Assembly (NCBI GenBank): GCA_022843125.1 | Contig: JALHOG010000021.1 | Location: 1 to 64,000 of the forward strand | Source of the DNA: Ilumatobacteraceae bacterium | GTDB lineage: Bacteria > Actinomycetota > Acidimicrobiia > Acidimicrobiales > Ilumatobacteraceae | DNA: 64,000 nt | Reading direction: 5' to 3' | Shown here: positions 50,667-58,380 of the stretch, piece after piece | Position numbering within the stretch: the stretch's first letter is position 1 | How the letters are laid out: each line of letters begins with the position of its first letter | Notes under the pieces: model-generated | What the model was told of the DNA's origin: nothing | What the model saw: only the letters and a program-made list of their open reading frames with translations | Database searches by the model: none | Position numbers and translations under genes: made by a program

Positions 50667-50867
50667 TCAGGGGGAGCCGGCGAGTCGACGGGGGCGGGCG
50701 ACGAGCGGTCGCGCCTCGGCGACCCCGACGAGTCGGGTTCCGGCGGCGATCAGGCGCCGTCCGAGCCAGCCCCTGATCCGACGGCGTCGGGGCCTCCGGG
50801 TGGGGTCGCGACGTTGGACGTCCTCGAAGTGGCGGGCGAGCAGTTGGGCTGCTGCGAGTGACGGCAT
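50667..50867 (-). CDS. Small basic protein, 66 residues
   Basis: Begins MPSLAAAQLLARHFEDVQRRD; ATG 50867 has a strong GAGGAG site 8 nt upstream, which is the main evidence that it is real. An amphipathic first helix is followed by RRPRRRRIRGWLGRRLIAAGTRLVG, resembling short actinobacterial proteins with a basic membrane-associating C-terminus. Function unknown. Confidence 0.5.
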   Translation of the reverse strand: MPSLAAAQLLARHFEDVQRRDPTRRPRRRRIRGWLGRRLIAAGTRLVGVAEARPLVARPRRLAGSP

Positions 50868-50965
50868 CTCGATGGCTCCTCGGGCGGGCTCGTGTCGGTG
50901 ACACCATCATTCTGCACATGACGGTGTCGTGGATGCAACACCATTGACTGGCTTATGATGGTTAC

Positions 50966-51481
50966 ATGACGACCGATGCCGAGACGATCGTGAACTTCGT
51001 CAACACCCTCGACGTGAGTACGGGTGACGACGAGCTCGCCGACCTCGCAGGACTCAGGTCATGGCTCGCCGACTCATCCGTCACCGAGCGGGATCGGCGC
51101 AACGCCGTCGAGCTCCGTGAGCAGTTGCGTCGGACGCTGCTCGCCCACCACGACGGGGCTGACGATCCCGAGTCGCTCGAGGCGATCTCGGCGCTCACCG
51201 ACGGATCCCGCCTCGCACTGCGGTTCGTCGACGGCACTGCCGAGTTGGCGAGTCAGCGCCCGGGCTTCGACGCCTTCGTCGCGTCCGTCGTCAACGCGAT
51301 CGTGCGGCTGCAACACGATCGACAGTGGTTGCGCGTCAGGATCTGCCCGACCTCCGACTGCCTCGAGGCGTTCCACGACCAGTCGCGTGGCGGTACCCGA
51401 CGGTGGTGTTCGATGGAGGAGTGCGGCAACCGCTCCAAGGTGGGCAGGTACCGCACCCGCACCCGACCTGCCTCGAGCTGA
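50966..51481 (+). CDS. CGNR zinc-finger (ABATE-domain) regulator
   Basis: 171 residues. N-terminal ABATE-like part (FVNTLDVSTGDDELADLAGLRSWL) and C-terminal zinc finger C-x4-C...WC-x4-CGNR (ICPTSDCLEAFHD...RRWCSMEECGNRSK...YRTR). Probably a ligand-responsive transcription factor. Leaderless: TATGAT ends 6 nt before ATG 50966. Confidence 0.9.
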   Translation: MTTDAETIVNFVNTLDVSTGDDELADLAGLRSWLADSSVTERDRRNAVELREQLRRTLLAHHDGADDPESLEAISALTDGSRLALRFVDGTAELASQRPGFDAFVASVVNAIVRLQHDRQWLRVRICPTSDCLEAFHDQSRGGTRRWCSMEECGNRSKVGRYRTRTRPASS

Positions 51482-51553
51482 CGTCCGGACAACCGACGCG
51501 TCACGAGCGGGTGGCGCGTCGGCGCCGATCAGCAGCCGTGACGATGACGGCAC

Positions 51554-51919
51554 TCAGTGGGGGGTGCCGATGCAGAACTCGTTGCCTTCCGGGTCGGCGA
51601 GCGTGGTCCAGCTCATGCCGTACTCGTGCTTCTCGTGCAGCTTCGTGGCGCCGAGGGCGACGATCCGCTCGACCTCGGCGGCCGGTTCGGCGCTGTCGAA
51701 GTCGAGGTGCATGCGGTTCTTGACCGACTTCGGTTCGGGCACCTGGATGAACATGAAGCGATGCGGCGACGCGTCCGGTTCGTCGAGGCCGATCGACGCG
51801 AAGAACTCCGATGGGGGACGCCCGCTGTCGACCGGGCGGCCGAGCACCGCCGACCAGAAGGTGGCGACGCGCAGCGCGTCGGCGCAATCGACGGTGACGG
51901 CGGCGAGATGCAGGGACAT
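51554..51919 (-). CDS. VOC (glyoxalase-like) protein
   Basis: 121 residues from ATG 51919 with GGAGAG upstream. Glyoxalase/bleomycin-resistance fold: VDCADALRVATFWSAVLGRP, KNRMHLDFDSAEPAAEVERIVALGA and LADPEGNEFCIG. Metal ligands of the family (H, E) are partly visible (MHLDF, EGNEF). Substrate unknown. Downstream of the MerR gene by 26 nt, so perhaps cotranscribed. Confidence 0.87.
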   Translation of the reverse strand: MSLHLAAVTVDCADALRVATFWSAVLGRPVDSGRPPSEFFASIGLDEPDASPHRFMFIQVPEPKSVKNRMHLDFDSAEPAAEVERIVALGATKLHEKHEYGMSWTTLADPEGNEFCIGTPH

Positions 51920-51945
51920 GGTGACTCTCCTTCTGATCTGAACTG

Positions 51946-52818
51946 TCAGGCTGTCGGCTCGGGCGGCTCGGGCACCACGGGCCACACGATCTCGGTGCGC
52001 AGCGCGTCGTCGGGCAGCAGCGTGCCGGTCTCGTCGGTGCTCACGACGTACACCTCTCGAACCTGGAGCTCGGCCGACCGAGCGTTGCGTGCCACCCACG
52101 CACCGACCTGGCGGTAGGTGGCGTCGATGTCGGCGTAGGAGCCGGCGTGCGTCATGACCGCCGCCGTGACCGACGGGACGAGCATGTTGACCACGCCGGC
52201 CGCGGCGGCCTCGTCGTCGATCACGACCGGTTCGGCCACCGGCATGTAGGCGGTCACCTCCTCGCGGTCGGCGCCGACCTCCGGCGGGTACAGCGCCCCG
52301 CTCGGCCCCGTGGGCACGCCGCCCAGGCGCTGCATGGTCGCCCAGATGTCGTCGTAGGACCGCCCGAGGAACGCACCGAACGTCTGGTGTCCCGGCATCT
52401 CCACGGTCGCCGTGACGGCGAGCGCGTGGATCGCCGACTCGGTACGGATGTGCACCGGTGTCTGCAGGCTCGGGTGCTCGATCGCGACCTGCAGGTCCCC
52501 GACGATGCGCGTGAGCGCCGCGAGCCGGGAGCGCATGTCGGCTTCGTGGCGGGCGATCACCTCCCGGGTGACGTCGGGATCACGCGAGGCGACGATGCGG
52601 GCGACGTCGCGCAGCGACACGTCGAGGTCGCGCAGACGCTTGATCACCTGCGCGTCGGCGAGTTGGGAGACGCGGTACGACCGGTAGCCCGTCGCGGCGT
52701 CGATCTCGGCCGGGATCAGCAGACCCTGGTCGTGGTAGAGCCGCAGTGCCTTCACCGACACCAGCGACGCCCGCGAGAAGAGCCCGATCGACATCAGTGG
52801 GTCGGCGACGTCGTCCAT
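51946..52818 (-). CDS. MerR-family regulator with GyrI-like effector domain
   Basis: 290 residues from ATG 52818; the promoter ends 8 nt upstream, so it is probably leaderless (ATG 52794 is an alternative). HTH: MSIGLFSRASLVSVKALRLYHDQGLL, then the dimer coil and a GyrI-like ligand-binding domain from about residue 130 (ADIDATYRQVGAWVARNA near the end), as in BmrR-type drug sensors. Likely autoregulated through 52827-52857. Confidence 0.9.
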   Translation of the reverse strand: MDDVADPLMSIGLFSRASLVSVKALRLYHDQGLLIPAEIDAATGYRSYRVSQLADAQVIKRLRDLDVSLRDVARIVASRDPDVTREVIARHEADMRSRLAALTRIVGDLQVAIEHPSLQTPVHIRTESAIHALAVTATVEMPGHQTFGAFLGRSYDDIWATMQRLGGVPTGPSGALYPPEVGADREEVTAYMPVAEPVVIDDEAAAAGVVNMLVPSVTAAVMTHAGSYADIDATYRQVGAWVARNARSAELQVREVYVVSTDETGTLLPDDALRTEIVWPVVPEPPEPTA

Positions 52819-52826
52819 CACCCACC

Positions 52827-52857
52827 ATGCTGGAGTCTCCCCGTGGGGGAGAGTCAA
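52827..52857 (-). promoter_or_regulatory. MerR-type promoter with 19-bp spacer and operator palindrome
   Basis: On the minus strand, -35 TTGACT (52852-52857) and -10 CAGCAT (52827-52832) are 19 bp apart. The spacer holds the perfect palindrome TCTCCCC-GTG-GGGGAGA (52836-52852). An over-long spacer with the operator inside it is the hallmark of MerR-activated promoters. Confidence 0.75.
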
Positions 52858-52914
52858 GCCCTCGCTGTCCCGGCGCCCGAGGCATGTCACATCCCATCGG
52901 TACGGTGGGTGACG

Positions 52915-54327
52915 ATGGCCGAGCGGTGGAGCGTCGAGCAGGTGGTGGCGGTGGCGCCGACGCCGAAGTCGGTCGCCGCGGCCGAGCCGCTCGCCGTGCC
53001 GTCGCGCTGGTCGGGGATCGGCGCCGACGAGCGGGCGGTGTGGGGGCGGTGCCGGGGTTCGGGGGCCGAGCCCTACGAGACGATGGCCGACCACGCCGAG
53101 GTGGCATGGCGGTGCACCTGCCCCAGCCGCAAGCACCCGTGCAAGCACGTCATCGCGCTGCTCCTGCTGTGGGCGCGCGGCCAGGTCCAGCCCGGTGCCG
53201 CGCCCGCGGGTGTGGTGTCGTGGGTGGCCGCCCGCGACCAGCGCGCCGCGGCGTCGCAGCCGGTGGTCGAGCGAGGCGCCGGCGCTGGTGACCAGCAGGT
53301 CGACGGGCTCGACCGTCCGGACCGCGATCCTGACCGCGACCTCCCGGAGCCGTCGGGCACACCCGACCGGGGCGACCTCGATCGCTCCCGCGACGAACGG
53401 GTGGCACGGATGATGGAGGGGCTCGTCGAGCTCGATCGGTGGCTGGAGGACCGGATGCGAACCGGCCTCGCCGACCCGGCGCTCGCCCGGTACGCCACGT
53501 GGGATGCTTTGGCGGCGCGCCTCGTCGACGCACGCGCCGGCGCCCTCGCCAACCGTGTCCGCCGCCTCGCCGGGCTCGTGGGTGCCGCGCCCGACTGGCA
53601 GGCCGAGGTGCTCGCCGAGCTCGGCCTGCTGCACCTCATCGCCCAGGCCGGCCGCCGACTCCCCACGCTGCCCGGCAACCTCGCCGATGCGGTCGCCACG
53701 GCGTCGGGATGGCAGGTGCGCCAGGCCGAGGTGCTGGCCGGTGTCCCCGAGACCGACGACTGGATCGTGCTCGGCCGCAGCGACACCCGCGAAGACCGGA
53801 TCGAGGTCAGGCGGCTGTGGATCCGAGGCGTCGAGTCGGGGCGGTGGGCGATGCTGCTGTCGTTCGCCGCCTACCAGCAGGTGCTCGACGACTCGTGGGT
53901 GGTCGGCACCGTCGTGCGTGCCGACCTGCACCGGTACCCGGGTGACTCGCTGCGGGTGCTCGCCGGCACCCGCCACGCCGATCCGCTCCCGCTGCTCCGC
54001 GTCGACGGGCTGTCGATCGCCGACGCGTGCGCGGCGATCGGTTCACGGGTCGCGATCGAACCCTGGATCGAGCGGCTCGCGGTCACCGTCACCGCCGCAC
54101 CCACCTTCAGCGATCGGCGATGGGTGCTCACCGACTCCACCGGATCGTTGCCGTTGCTCGCCGGTCCGGTCGCGCTCGGGTCGATGCTGGCCGGCGGCGA
54201 CGGCGGTCCGATCACCGTCACCGTCGAGTGGACGCCGCGCGGCCTCGTCCCGCTGACCGTCCATCTCGACGACCGCGTGCTCGACGTCGGTCCACGCGCC
54301 GACCCGTCGTTCGTGGGGGCCGCATGA
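52915..54327 (+). CDS. SWIM zinc-finger protein
   Basis: 470 residues from ATG 52915; TACGGT (52901-52906) ends 8 nt upstream (leaderless). SWIM motif CTCPSRKHPCKHVIALLLLW near residue 65-84 (CxCx-n-CxH). The rest is helical and of unknown function. It overlaps the DUF5691 gene by 4 nt. This pair usually belongs to a five-gene set with a MoxR ATPase, a VWA protein and DUF5682. Confidence 0.9.
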   Translation: MAERWSVEQVVAVAPTPKSVAAAEPLAVPSRWSGIGADERAVWGRCRGSGAEPYETMADHAEVAWRCTCPSRKHPCKHVIALLLLWARGQVQPGAAPAGVVSWVAARDQRAAASQPVVERGAGAGDQQVDGLDRPDRDPDRDLPEPSGTPDRGDLDRSRDERVARMMEGLVELDRWLEDRMRTGLADPALARYATWDALAARLVDARAGALANRVRRLAGLVGAAPDWQAEVLAELGLLHLIAQAGRRLPTLPGNLADAVATASGWQVRQAEVLAGVPETDDWIVLGRSDTREDRIEVRRLWIRGVESGRWAMLLSFAAYQQVLDDSWVVGTVVRADLHRYPGDSLRVLAGTRHADPLPLLRVDGLSIADACAAIGSRVAIEPWIERLAVTVTAAPTFSDRRWVLTDSTGSLPLLAGPVALGSMLAGGDGGPITVTVEWTPRGLVPLTVHLDDRVLDVGPRADPSFVGAA

Positions 54328-55145
54328 ACGTCGCAGCGCCCGGTGTCGCGATCGAGGGGCTCTGGCGCGAGCTGGTCACCGCCGCGCTGCTCGGCACCGA
54401 CCGGCGCGAGCCACCGATCGCGCCCGTCGACCTGCTCGCCGACGTCGTCGCCGACGCGGTCCGACCCGACGACGCTTCGCGCATGCTCGCCCTGGTCGGC
54501 GCCGTCACCGCCGCCCGCCGCGCTGCGTTCCTCCCGCTCCCGCCCGCCGACCCCTTGATGGGTCCGCCCGCCGACGGCCGCCCGCCCACGCCGTCGTCGG
54601 CGTCGGCCACCTGGCGCGAGATCGTCGCCGAATGGCCCGTCCTGGAGGACGAGTGGACGCTGGCCGTGATCGGCCTCGGCTACCGGCTCGCACCCGACGT
54701 CCTGATGGAGGCACTGCTGCGTCACCGGCGCGACGTGGTGCGCCGGGCGCGCGTTGCCCTCGCCGGTGGGCCGCGGGCGGCGTGGCTGATCGATCACGTC
54801 CCGGCGCTCGAGGTGAGCGGCGGGCAGACCGCTTCGGCCGAGGCGGTCGCATCGCTGCCCGAGCTCGCGATCCCGCCCGAGCTGGCTGAGTTGCTCCCGC
54901 TCGATGCGCACACGTTCGTGCGGCGCCTACTCCCCGGGTTCGAATCGCGGGAATACGGCCCGGCCCACAAGGGCGTGCTCGTCAACCTGCTCGCCCGGTG
55001 CCGGCCGGAGGTCCTGCTCGACACCGCCGACGCGCTCACCCGCACGTCGACCGGACTGGCGGTCGCACTCGCCGACCTGTGTCGCCTCCGCCACCGGATG
55101 CTGGCCGAGCTCAGCCCAACGACCGGCGGTACTGCACCACGGTGA
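54324..55145 (+). CDS. DUF5691 family protein
   Basis: 273 residues. Family features: LWRELVTAALLGTDRREPP at the start, then EWPVLEDEWTLAVIGLGYRLAPDVLMEALLRHR. No catalytic motif recognised. Coupled to the SWIM gene by a 4-nt overlap. Its 3' end overlaps the convergent GNAT gene by 35 nt. Confidence 0.85.
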   Translation: MNVAAPGVAIEGLWRELVTAALLGTDRREPPIAPVDLLADVVADAVRPDDASRMLALVGAVTAARRAAFLPLPPADPLMGPPADGRPPTPSSASATWREIVAEWPVLEDEWTLAVIGLGYRLAPDVLMEALLRHRRDVVRRARVALAGGPRAAWLIDHVPALEVSGGQTASAEAVASLPELAIPPELAELLPLDAHTFVRRLLPGFESREYGPAHKGVLVNLLARCRPEVLLDTADALTRTSTGLAVALADLCRLRHRMLAELSPTTGGTAPR

Positions 55146-55656
55146 CCGGGTCGTCCGCCGGGTCCCACGTGTCGGTGAGTAGCTCGTCGCCCTCCCCGCA
55201 CCCCCAGCCAACCTTCTCGTAGAAGCGCCGCGACCTGGGCGTGTCGAACAGCGTCCAGAGCACCGCCTGTTCGAAGTGCGCGGCCAGACGCGTTTCGCAC
55301 GCCGCCATCAGCAGCGTGGCGACGCCGTTGCCCCACGCGTCGGGGTGGAGGTAGAAGCCGTAGACCTCGCCCCGCCCCGACGGCGCACCGTCGCCGACGT
55401 CCTCGTCGCCGACGTGACCGAAGCCGACCACCCGGCCGTCGAGCTCCGGGACGAGGATCGTGTTCAGCACGTTGCCGTTGTCGGGAGGCCCGTCGCGCAG
55501 GCGGCGTTCCCACCGGTCGTGACGCGTCTGCGCGAACTCGTCGGTGTCGAGGTACTCGTCGGGGAACACACCGCGGTAGCCGGTCCGCCAGGCCGCGACG
55601 TGCGCGGCGGCGACCGCCACCGCGTCGTTGGCCGTCGCTTCGCGGATCGTGGTCAT
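55111..55656 (-). CDS. GNAT acetyltransferase
   Basis: 181 residues from ATG 55656: IREATANDAVAVAAAHVAAWRTGYRGVFPDEYL, EVYGFYLHPDAWGNGVATLLM (acetyl-CoA loop, GxGxA variant WGNGVA) and RRFYEKVGWGCGEGD. Typical PhnO/RimI-like small-molecule acetyltransferase. Its start overlaps the next GNAT stop by 4 nt. Confidence 0.9.
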   Translation of the reverse strand: MTTIREATANDAVAVAAAHVAAWRTGYRGVFPDEYLDTDEFAQTRHDRWERRLRDGPPDNGNVLNTILVPELDGRVVGFGHVGDEDVGDGAPSGRGEVYGFYLHPDAWGNGVATLLMAACETRLAAHFEQAVLWTLFDTPRSRRFYEKVGWGCGEGDELLTDTWDPADDPVTVVQYRRSLG

Positions 55657-56666
55657 GGTGCCGACGCGTACGGCTTGGTGTAGACCGCGTCGTACTTCTG
55701 GAGCTGGAAGCCGAGGCCGGTGTAGACCTGGAACGCGCCACCGGGATTGTTGGTGTCGACGCCGAGCATCGCCTCGGTCATCCCGCGATCGCGGACTTCG
55801 CGCAGGCTCATCGCGAGCAGGGCGCGGGCGATGCCACGGTTGCGCCAGTCGCGATGGGTCGAGATGAACTCGGTGTAGCCGCGTCGGTAACCCCGCGCCT
55901 CGTTCTCCTCGTCGTTGATGAACGACTTCACCTGACCGACCACCTGATCGCCGGCCCACGCCACCTTCCACAGTGAGGTGTCGTGCATCACGGGGTCGTC
56001 GACGTGCTCGTCGATGTCGTCGTCGGTGGCCTCCTTGAAGTCCCACTCGCCGCGGAACGCCTCCCAGTGCTCCTCCCAGATGTGGCGCACCTGATCGGGG
56101 GTGACCGGCCGTACCTCGACGCCGTCGGGCAGCGGCAGCTCGGGGATGTCGTCGAGGTGCGGGCGCAGCAGCGCTGCCCCCCACTCGGTGGCCGTGTACG
56201 CGTGGGCTTCGAGCCATTCGGCCTCGCCGAGCGGCGGCTGGTCGGGGCCGGGATGGAGCGAGTAGGCGCGGTACCGGGCGCTCGGCGCGGCGGCCGCCCG
56301 CGGCGCCATGTGCCGCTCCATGCCGGGCACGATCGAGTCGAACAGCGGCCGTGTGAGGTACGGCGGGCGGATCGGCGCGAACACGATGCAGTCGCGCGTG
56401 CTGTTCTCGGCGTCCTCGTGCGAGGCGCGGGCGTACCCCGCCGGCTCGCCCGTGTCGGTCTCGAACACCGCGATGTCGACGTCGGGATCGCAGTCGGTGA
56501 GGTGCGCGTACGAGTTGTGCATCTGCTCGAGCGTGGGCATCTCGTCATCGCGGTGCAGGGCCCGGTAGGAGCGCAGCGACTCGAGCATCTCGGCCAGGTC
56601 GTCGACGCCGCGGTACGGCCGCGCCACGATGCCGGACGGCAGGTCGAGCGAATCGATCAGGTGCAT
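55653..56666 (-). CDS. Tandem-domain GNAT acetyltransferase
   Basis: 337 residues with two GNAT folds. The second domain (about 180-337) carries THRDWRNRGIARALLAMSLREVRDRG and GVDTNNPGGAFQVYTGLGF, an intact acetyl-CoA site; the first (1-170) is degenerate. This layout is seen in mycothiol synthase-like and related tandem GNATs. Substrate unknown. Confidence 0.88.
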   Translation of the reverse strand: MHLIDSLDLPSGIVARPYRGVDDLAEMLESLRSYRALHRDDEMPTLEQMHNSYAHLTDCDPDVDIAVFETDTGEPAGYARASHEDAENSTRDCIVFAPIRPPYLTRPLFDSIVPGMERHMAPRAAAAPSARYRAYSLHPGPDQPPLGEAEWLEAHAYTATEWGAALLRPHLDDIPELPLPDGVEVRPVTPDQVRHIWEEHWEAFRGEWDFKEATDDDIDEHVDDPVMHDTSLWKVAWAGDQVVGQVKSFINDEENEARGYRRGYTEFISTHRDWRNRGIARALLAMSLREVRDRGMTEAMLGVDTNNPGGAFQVYTGLGFQLQKYDAVYTKPYASAP

Positions 56667-56715
56667 GCCGCCGACCGTACGCGGCCCGGCGATTCACATG
56701 ATCACGAGTTTCGCT

Positions 56716-57087
56716 TCACGAGTTCCCGTCGAGCCGCTTGACGAGCGTCTTGGTGGCGACGGCGCGGTAGCTCTCCTCGACGAAGTCGAGCAGCACCTCG
56801 GTCTCCTCCTCGGGCACGCCGTCGAGCGGGATCGTGACCCACCCGTGCTTGCCGAGCCCGTACCCGGTGGGGTGGGCGTCGGGGTAGCTCAGCCCGTGGT
56901 CGTGCGAGTCGGGCAACTTGACGGTGATCACGGGCCGCTCGCTCTCGGGCGGGCTGAGGAACACGAAGATCTTCTTGCCCACCTTCACCACCCGATCACC
57001 CCACGGCGTGTCCACCCACGCCTCCGGCAACCCCAACGCGAACCCCTCGATCTCCCCCAACACCCGATGTGAGCGATCGTCGGCCAT
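56716..57087 (-). CDS. MmcQ/YjbR-family protein
   Basis: 123 residues from ATG 57087 (ATG 57105 possible). GFALGLPEAWVDTPWGDRVVKVGKKIFVFL and KHGWVTIPLD...LLDFVEESYRAVATKTLVKRL match the family, which has a CyaY-like DNA-binding fold and unknown function. Single gene. Confidence 0.86.
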   Translation of the reverse strand: MADDRSHRVLGEIEGFALGLPEAWVDTPWGDRVVKVGKKIFVFLSPPESERPVITVKLPDSHDHGLSYPDAHPTGYGLGKHGWVTIPLDGVPEEETEVLLDFVEESYRAVATKTLVKRLDGNS

Positions 57088-57109
57088 ACCCCCATGATCG
57101 CTCATGTGG

Positions 57110-57520
57110 TCACACCCCGTCCCGGGGGGCACGAACCCGCTCGCGAACCCAGGCAGCAAGCCATCGTTCATCACGTTCGCGAGCGGCGATCGCGAGCATC
57201 GCTGCGACGGCGTCGTCGGCGTGGGGTGGATCGGGTTCCCAGACCATCTCGTTGAGGTCGAGGAACACGACGAGACATGCCCACGCCGCACGCTTGTTGC
57301 CGTCGGGCAACGGGTGGTTCCACGACACCCGACAAGCGAGCACGGCGGCCTTGTCGATCAGGTCGGGGTAGAAGTCTTCCTCACCGAATCCGGCCTGTGG
57401 CGCGCGGAGCGCCGAGTCGGCCAGCTCGGTGCGGCTGACCTTGAGCAGCGTGGGCGCATCGATACCGGTGACCACCTCGGCCAGCGCGAAGAACTCAGCC
57501 AGGGTGAGGTAGCGGGTCAC
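57110..57520 (-). CDS. doc: Doc-type toxin (Fic fold)
   Basis: 136 residues. Fic/Doc core HPLPDGNKRAAW near residue 69-80 (family HxFxDxNKR, here Leu for Phe). Doc proteins phosphorylate EF-Tu and stop translation. It follows the antitoxin gene with a 4-nt overlap. Confidence 0.9.
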   Translation of the reverse strand: MTRYLTLAEFFALAEVVTGIDAPTLLKVSRTELADSALRAPQAGFGEEDFYPDLIDKAAVLACRVSWNHPLPDGNKRAAWACLVVFLDLNEMVWEPDPPHADDAVAAMLAIAARERDERWLAAWVRERVRAPRDGV

Positions 57521-57726
57521 TGGGCCAGACGATCGATGATCTCACGGTCTCGCTCGAGGAGGTGCCTGGCGCGATCCATGAACCCTCGGTCGGAGCGAAC
57601 TCGCTCGATCTCGGCCTCGAGCGCGCTGACGATCAGCTGATTGACGCTCGTGCCGCTGACGCGCGCCACCGTCTCCGCCTCGTCGGCGAGTTCGTCGGGA
57701 AGACGGACGGTGGTCTGCTTGGCCAT
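57517..57726 (-). CDS. Ribbon-helix-helix antitoxin of the Doc pair
   Basis: 69 residues: MAKQTTVRLPDELADEAETVARVSGTSVNQLIVSALEAEI, a CopG/Arc-type DNA-binding fold, then a charged C-terminal helix likely to bind Doc. It probably represses the operon through the palindrome at 57723-57755. RHH antitoxins with Doc toxins are common in actinobacteria. Confidence 0.88.
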   Translation of the reverse strand: MAKQTTVRLPDELADEAETVARVSGTSVNQLIVSALEAEIERVRSDRGFMDRARHLLERDREIIDRLAQ

Positions 57727-57755
57727 GACATCACGATATCACGACATCGTCATGG
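57723..57755. promoter_or_regulatory. Operator of the RHH/Doc pair
   Basis: Arms CCATGAC (57723-57729) and GTCATGG (57749-57755) form a perfect inverted repeat that includes the antitoxin start codon; between them ATCACGA occurs twice (57730-57736 and 57738-57744). Suits cooperative binding by RHH dimers. Confidence 0.65.
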
Positions 57756-57801
57756 CGAACCCGCCCAGAACGCTTCGGGTGGGTGCGGGCAAAGATGGGG
57801 C

Positions 57802-58380
57802 ATGAGCGCGTCCGACGGGGAGCTGATCGCGGCGTCGATCGATCAGCCCGTGCGGTTCGCGGCGATCTTCGACCGGCACGTCGATCCGGTGCGACGTTTC
57901 GTCACCCGACGCCTCGGCGCCGGCCGTGCCGACGACGTGGTCGGCGAGGTGTTCCGCGTCGCGTTCGAGCAACGGCGGTCGTTCGACACGGCGACATCGT
58001 CCGCGCTGCCGTGGCTGTACGGCATCGCCGCCAACCGCGTCCGCCGCGAGCACCGCTCGCACGCCCGCTGGCTGGCGGCGCTGCAGCGGGCGGACGGGCG
58101 CCGCGACCTCGGCATCGACCCCCTGCTCGACGTCGCGGCCCGCGTCGACGCCGAGGCCGAACGTGAGCAGCTCGCTACGGGCCTGCTCGCGCTCACCGAC
58201 GCTGATCGCGAGGTCCTGCTGCTCGTCGCCTGGGAGCAGCTCACCCCCGCTGAAGCCGCGGCCGTGCTCGGCATCCCCGCCGCCACCGCCCGCACGCGCC
58301 TCCACCGCGCCCGCCACCAACTTCGCGCCCATCTCGAACGAGCCGGCCACCCCCGAGAGGTGATCACCGATGCCCACTGA
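57802..58380 (+). CDS. ECF sigma factor
   Basis: 192 residues from ATG 57802. Region 2: FAAIFDRHVDPVRRFVTRRLGAGRADDVVGEVFRVAFE; region 4: LTDADREVLLLVAWEQLTPAEAAAVLGIPAATARTRLHRAR. It overlaps the next gene by 11 nt; that gene encodes a membrane protein that is the likely anti-sigma partner or target. Confidence 0.92.
   Translation: MSASDGELIAASIDQPVRFAAIFDRHVDPVRRFVTRRLGAGRADDVVGEVFRVAFEQRRSFDTATSSALPWLYGIAANRVRREHRSHARWLAALQRADGRRDLGIDPLLDVAARVDAEAEREQLATGLLALTDADREVLLLVAWEQLTPAEAAAVLGIPAATARTRLHRARHQLRAHLERAGHPREVITDAH

Noticed and set aside
54935-54955. tRNA-like GGTTCGAATC sequence
   Set aside because: It is inside the DUF5691 coding region and no acceptor or anticodon stems surround it.
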